From Pseudomonadota bacterium (lineage in GTDB: Bacteria; Desulfobacterota; Anaeroferrophillalia; Anaeroferrophillales; Tharpellaceae), in contig DAOWHJ010000055.1 in assembly GCA_030641485.1 (NCBI GenBank), positions 1 to 17,987 on the forward strand: 17,987 nt of DNA. Direction: 5' to 3'. The notes beneath the pieces were generated by a model. The model did no database searches. It saw only the letters and a program-made list of their open reading frames with translations, and was not told the DNA's origin. Made by a program: the position numbers and the translations under genes. This document shows, in pieces, positions 15,101 through 17,987 of the stretch (within the stretch, counting starts at the first letter, position 1; each line of letters opens with the position of its first letter).

Positions 15101-17987
15101 TCGGTGAACGCCTGTTGTGGGAATATGAAGTCAAAGGTAACGGGTCAACATCTGTCGCCCTCCAGTTTGACGGTGCGGCCGTAAATAATTTTATCAGTGA
15201 TAACGGAGGAACTACAACTGATGCCAGCGACGCCGGGGCTGATTTCTGCATTATCCCGCCGGCGCGACTCTCTCTTAAGAACACGGTTGATAAAATATAT
15301 GCGGCTGCCGGGGAGACTCTAACCTGGACTATCGAGTTCGTCAATACCGGTGACTCTGACGCAACCAACGCAACCATCGTCAATAGCCTTCCAGACGGTG
15401 TCATTTTCGGTTCGGCCACACTCAACGGGGGCTCGATCATACCTGCAAGCATTGGTCAGGAACTCACATTTATCGTAAATTCAAGCGATGCTGTGGCTGG
15501 CAGCGGTCTGGTAAGCGCTGGAGAAATCGGCACTTTGATAATCACAGGTACCATTGCCCTCGCCATAGGGGATGGGGTCACCTCTATTACTGATGCGGCC
15601 ACAATCGACAGTGACAACACCGGGAGTGCGACCGCAATCGCCACGACAATCATCCAGCGACCCTTACTTTCCGTAACTAAAAGAGCGGATGCTACCCTCC
15701 TGTTTGCCGGTGACACGGTGACCTACAGCATCGATATCTGCAATACGGGTGATACAACGGCAACTAATGTCATAATCACCGATTTTCTACCGGTAGAAAC
15801 ATATTTCACGTACCAGAGCGATTCGGTAAGGCTTGACGGCTCTCCGGAAAATCCTGATCCGGTTGCGGGTGGTGTTTTAGCTGTCGACATCGGCGCTCTT
15901 GCTTCAGGTGCGACCAAGACCATCACCTACATAATGAATGTTGGAAATTCGGGCATCCCCTCAGGCATGACCACTCTTGCCAACAACGCTTCAGCAACAA
16001 GTGAGCAGACAGCATCAACGACCGGGGAAAATGTCAACGTCACCATCAGCGGCAACCCTGATCTGATTGTGAGTAAAACCGTTGTGCCCACTGGGGTCAG
16101 GAGTCCTGGCGATGAGTTGACCTATACCATTGCCGTACAAAATAATGGCGGGTCAAACGCAATCAACACATGGACCTCCGATGAGATTCCGGCCAATACC
16201 AGTTATATACCAGGGAGTATGATCTTAGCTGGAACTCCAGTCAGTGACGTAGCTGACCCTGATGCCGGCACATTTGACGCCGGTTCAAATCGGGTCGTCT
16301 TTGCTTTAGGAGAGTTGGCAACCGGTAGCAGTGTCACCATGACGTTCAAGGTGAAAATCGACTTTCCGATGTCGGATGGCGATACCACACTAAGCAATAC
16401 GGTTCAGGCCGGAGCTGGTAATTCCTCAACGAAATCAGATGCCATGGAAACCACGGTCAGCGCAGCACCTGTACTCCAGCTTGATAAAAATGCTCCTTAT
16501 GCCATTGCCTTCCCGGCAGCTAAGTTGTCTGCAGATGTGATCGGACAAACATCTTTCACTGTATACGATGCTTCCCAACTGGCAGTTGATCGTTATATCC
16601 GTCTCGGAGGTGTAAATGTCAAAATCACAACAATAAATGGCAGTCTGATAACCGTAGACTCAGCAGTAAGTGCAAATCAGGGAGACTTGGTTCTTGGTGA
16701 AATAACCTACAACCTATTTCTTGAGAACAGTGGAACCGCCATTGCGACTGCTGTAAGTTTAAGTGACACCCTGCCGGGTGGGGTTATCTATGTCAACTCC
16801 ACCGATTCGGGCAGTGAGGCCGGCGGAATCGTAACCTGGCCGTCAATTAGTCTGGCTCCTGGGGAGAGTGCCTTGCGGCAGCTGACCGTTATCCCGACGA
16901 CAAACGGATCCATAACCAACCAGGCCGAATTGACAAATAACGAAACCGGCCCTGTAAGTGACAGCGCCACAACAAGTATTGGCGGACTCAACGTCAGTAA
17001 ATCGACCTCAACTAGTGTGGTTGTCAACGATGGGAGCGGTACTGAGGCCCAATACACGGTTAGGGTTGAAAATTCCTCCGTACAAACGGCAACGAACGTT
17101 GTTGTAACCGACAACCTGGGACCCGGTTTCTATTATAGTTCAACCAACAATATTTCTATTGATGGAAACGTTGTCTCTCCGGCATCTACGCCAGTGGTCG
17201 ACGATGAGGCTCCGACATGGGGAACGTTTACCATTCCAGCTGGCAGTGTTTTAGAAATTTCACTGGTTGTGAGAGTTGCCGATTCCGTCGAAGGACTCTT
17301 CGATAATGGGGTTACGCTGACCGCAGATGAGGTTAACGTGATACCGTTTGACCAGCTGGCAACCAATGATGAGGATGTTCTGGTTACAACAGCCACGGTT
17401 GGCCCGGTTTTAGGTTCTGCCCTGACGGCAAGCGTCAACGGTACTCAAGTAACATTTGACTATTTTCTGGAAAACTTGGGAGATACTGAATTAACCGGGG
17501 TGGCGATTACCAATACTCTGGATAGTGTATTTGGGGTTGGGAATTACACCATCGTTGCCAGTCCAGTATTTATTGATAACCCCGGCAATCTGACCCTGAA
17601 CAACTCATTCAGCGGTACCGGCAGTGAAACCGGCCTGATTACCGGTGGCTCTCTAGCGATAGGTGACATTGCCCAAATCAGGTTGGTAGTAGATGTGGCC
17701 ACTATTACCGATCAGGGGAACGGGTTGGGAGAGTATTCAAATCAGATTACAGCAACAGCTGACGGCAACCTCTCAGATCCGTCGGATAATGGTACCGATC
17801 CCGATCCTGATGGGGATCTGAACCCAGATGAACCCGGAGAAAATGATCCAACTCCGTTCCAAGTAGCTGAACCGGTTGTCGATCAAGTCCCGGTTTTAGG
17901 TTCTGCCTTGACGGCAAGCGTCAACGGTACTCAAGTAACATTTGACTATTTTCTGGAAAACTTGAGTGCTACAAAATTCACAGGGGC
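12133..17987 (+). CDS. Giant secreted DUF11-repeat protein, 3' end outside window
   Basis: One frame stays open from ATG 12133 to the window end, at least 1951 codons, with no stop in the regions translated by eye. GGGGTG (12120-12125) is a fair ribosome-binding site. Residues 1-39 are a signal peptide (basic HSRLARK, hydrophobic 18-37, likely cut AYS/DE), so the protein is exported. Residues 40-490 are an unrecognised extracellular region with two calcium-loop-like motifs (DSDGDGFRE at 163, DKNGNGLADDG at 387). Ten DUF11-like units follow, marked by YTVTVTN-type strands starting at 505, 634, 757, 1065, 1198, 1331, 1526, 1641, 1775 and 1937. A different domain lies at about 865-1039 and another is inserted near 1455-1520. 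An Asp-rich stretch (about 1889-1905) resembles calcium-binding linkers. DUF11 proteins are typically surface or adhesion proteins; the anchor type is beyond the window. Confidence 0.88.
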   Translation, partial: MSEFNVVYNHHSRLARKFFSLTTCFVLLISLLLSTVAYSDEYPPYWLALDGTTPGSARHYDPVAWPDDNNWVAYTSQSDNIEDNRDQDGSNGGTSPQNYVNVSSGCTDVTLPSVYWWYDSVSEVIFFRWRVSSVANTYATGPKAGSYSSSDPWNSALWTVFIDSDGDGFREFAFHLDGSSGSPSTAIDVLVAIYADTNSQSIDYVDDPNIHQLGHNPTGFVDRDTGKILNFQNSLTPTADWLNGSDETEWDYGTTRCVLVEAGCKEYFIDYQLPIVMLDASSVGGPTITPTTPISLMFATANSLTNPLQKDAVISGDFIADPNKPVPFGDIIVPEGLSTIDQPMVMEISASGCGPINLEARIVDSLDCSSGECVSTVTSAEFYAYYDKNGNGLADDGQLWVEVAEGSDVGNPMNIWTAAWDSGGVVNGNYLIGAKATDAQGNITWSHLTEAELIGQYGDPSAPNYPNPDPSPMFIAVVSSCGIAPPSVSLAVDVVEVSPGGTVTYTVTVTNPLDEAISLDDISVDLPPGFSFDSPTGGTLFSEGTDSAPINGASGTVLWDFTNPVTVTAGGTQTLEFTATAANETGPYSAFPHATTDAGLLNGDPAEVGVGAPALSIAIEGDKSSANPGDLITYTVTYSNDSPVNASGTVITVPIPEGLIFDSADNGGTVSGSEISWDMGPLPAGDGPFQVSFTVTVANPYPDSAELFLTPSTSIDSNETDPASAETTLAVNSPSINLLLSKTANTFFIVPSDQVTFTLTYQNTGTGPAASVQISDSIPDGFTFVSATGSPTSAPAAGNNGTVIWNIINVIAGASGAVTLTVQADDPFAGSNHTTNTATLSLDAGATVETSASVDVEVDSGAQVCEAYYFHMATTDVGVDGIQMIADTTPPTGAGTDNYIQVTAGTLWTPVANFFQHPAATETISIDGNLTSRIYVDRVNGVGIEVQVILYRYKSSDGSKVELGRGDASFGGNTKGLYSVGFAVFGNLDVGERLLWEYEVKGNGSTSVALQFDGAAVNNFISDNGGTTTDASDAGADFCIIPPARLSLKNTVDKIYAAAGETLTWTIEFVNTGDSDATNATIVNSLPDGVIFGSATLNGGSIIPASIGQELTFIVNSSDAVAGSGLVSAGEIGTLIITGTIALAIGDGVTSITDAATIDSDNTGSATAIATTIIQRPLLSVTKRADATLLFAGDTVTYSIDICNTGDTTATNVIITDFLPVETYFTYQSDSVRLDGSPENPDPVAGGVLAVDIGALASGATKTITYIMNVGNSGIPSGMTTLANNASATSEQTASTTGENVNVTISGNPDLIVSKTVVPTGVRSPGDELTYTIAVQNNGGSNAINTWTSDEIPANTSYIPGSMILAGTPVSDVADPDAGTFDAGSNRVVFALGELATGSSVTMTFKVKIDFPMSDGDTTLSNTVQAGAGNSSTKSDAMETTVSAAPVLQLDKNAPYAIAFPAAKLSADVIGQTSFTVYDASQLAVDRYIRLGGVNVKITTINGSLITVDSAVSANQGDLVLGEITYNLFLENSGTAIATAVSLSDTLPGGVIYVNSTDSGSEAGGIVTWPSISLAPGESALRQLTVIPTTNGSITNQAELTNNETGPVSDSATTSIGGLNVSKSTSTSVVVNDGSGTEAQYTVRVENSSVQTATNVVVTDNLGPGFYYSSTNNISIDGNVVSPASTPVVDDEAPTWGTFTIPAGSVLEISLVVRVADSVEGLFDNGVTLTADEVNVIPFDQLATNDEDVLVTTATVGPVLGSALTASVNGTQVTFDYFLENLGDTELTGVAITNTLDSVFGVGNYTIVASPVFIDNPGNLTLNNSFSGTGSETGLITGGSLAIGDIAQIRLVVDVATITDQGNGLGEYSNQITATADGNLSDPSDNGTDPDPDGDLNPDEPGENDPTPFQVAEPVVDQVPVLGSALTASVNGTQVTFDYFLENLSATKFTG
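17403..17478 (+). repeat. 76-nt near-identical repeat, copy 1
   Basis: Matches 17889-17964 at 75 of 76 positions, 486 nt (162 codons) apart and in the same frame. The single difference, at 17422, is CTG versus TTG, both Leu. It encodes the start of a DUF11-like unit (PVLGSALTASVNGTQ and onward). Sequence on both sides diverges quickly. Confidence 0.95.
17889..17964 (+). repeat. 76-nt near-identical repeat, copy 2
   Basis: Second copy of the 76-nt element at 17403-17478. After it, the following codons (SATKFTG) differ from copy 1 (GDTELTG), and the window ends 23 nt later, so further copies downstream cannot be excluded. Confidence 0.95.

Noticed and set aside
12595..17438. Many minus-strand open frames of 60-130 codons opposite the giant gene
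   Set aside because: They are shadows of a Thr/Ser/Val-rich coding sequence. They have no ribosome-binding sites or family motifs, and the plus frame is open throughout.
1..17987. CRISPR array, tRNA or rRNA genes, complete insertion sequence
   Set aside because: No regular short repeats with spacers, no cloverleaf or rRNA-like sequence, and no transposase were seen by eye.

Overview
The window looks like chromosomal DNA of a Gram-negative anaerobe of the Desulfuromonadales/Geobacter type. This is inferred from three things: a fused nonaheme cytochrome c / membrane cytochrome b resembling Geobacter CbcL, F0 ATP synthase genes (accessory proteins, a, c) separated from the rest of the ATP synthase genes, and F0 genes directly behind hemL. 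No rRNA or tRNA gene was seen, so the placement rests on protein content only.

Layout. 131-3445 (+) is an energy and tetrapyrrole block: hemL, two small membrane proteins of the AtpZ and AtpI type, atpB (subunit a) and atpE (subunit c), ending at a hairpin terminator. 3718-5601 (+) is a CbcL-like cytochrome. It is followed by a 36-bp perfectly palindromic terminator shared with a convergent MFS transporter gene (5770-7068, -). 7253-8056 holds a complete YefM/YoeB-type toxin-antitoxin operon with a good promoter and a TGTAC/GTACA operator candidate. Just upstream lies a small chimeric relic of the same cassette. 8171-9634 (-) is a cobalamin-binding-domain radical SAM enzyme and 9959-10966 (-) a FabH-like ketoacyl synthase III. 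About 1.2 kb with little coding content follows (one possible 54-residue small protein, palindromes, and a near-consensus promoter). From 12133 to the window edge runs one uninterrupted reading frame of at least 1951 codons. It encodes a secreted or surface protein with a signal peptide, an unrecognised N-terminal region, and ten DUF11-like beta-sandwich repeats interrupted by two foreign domains.

How the parts work together. hemL supplies the haem precursor, the cytochrome is a plausible inner-membrane quinol oxidase feeding periplasmic electron carriers, and the F0 genes use the resulting ion gradient. The c subunit carries the Gln/Glu/Ser/Tyr set known from Na+-binding rings, so the coupling ion is an open question. 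The toxin-antitoxin locus, the low-content region and the giant repeat gene look like accessory DNA.

The most interesting items are the toxin-antitoxin relic, whose junction lies in a short shared sequence, the near-identical 76-nt DNA repeat 486 nt apart in the giant gene, and the domain nested inside one DUF11 unit. I found no clear new multi-gene system.
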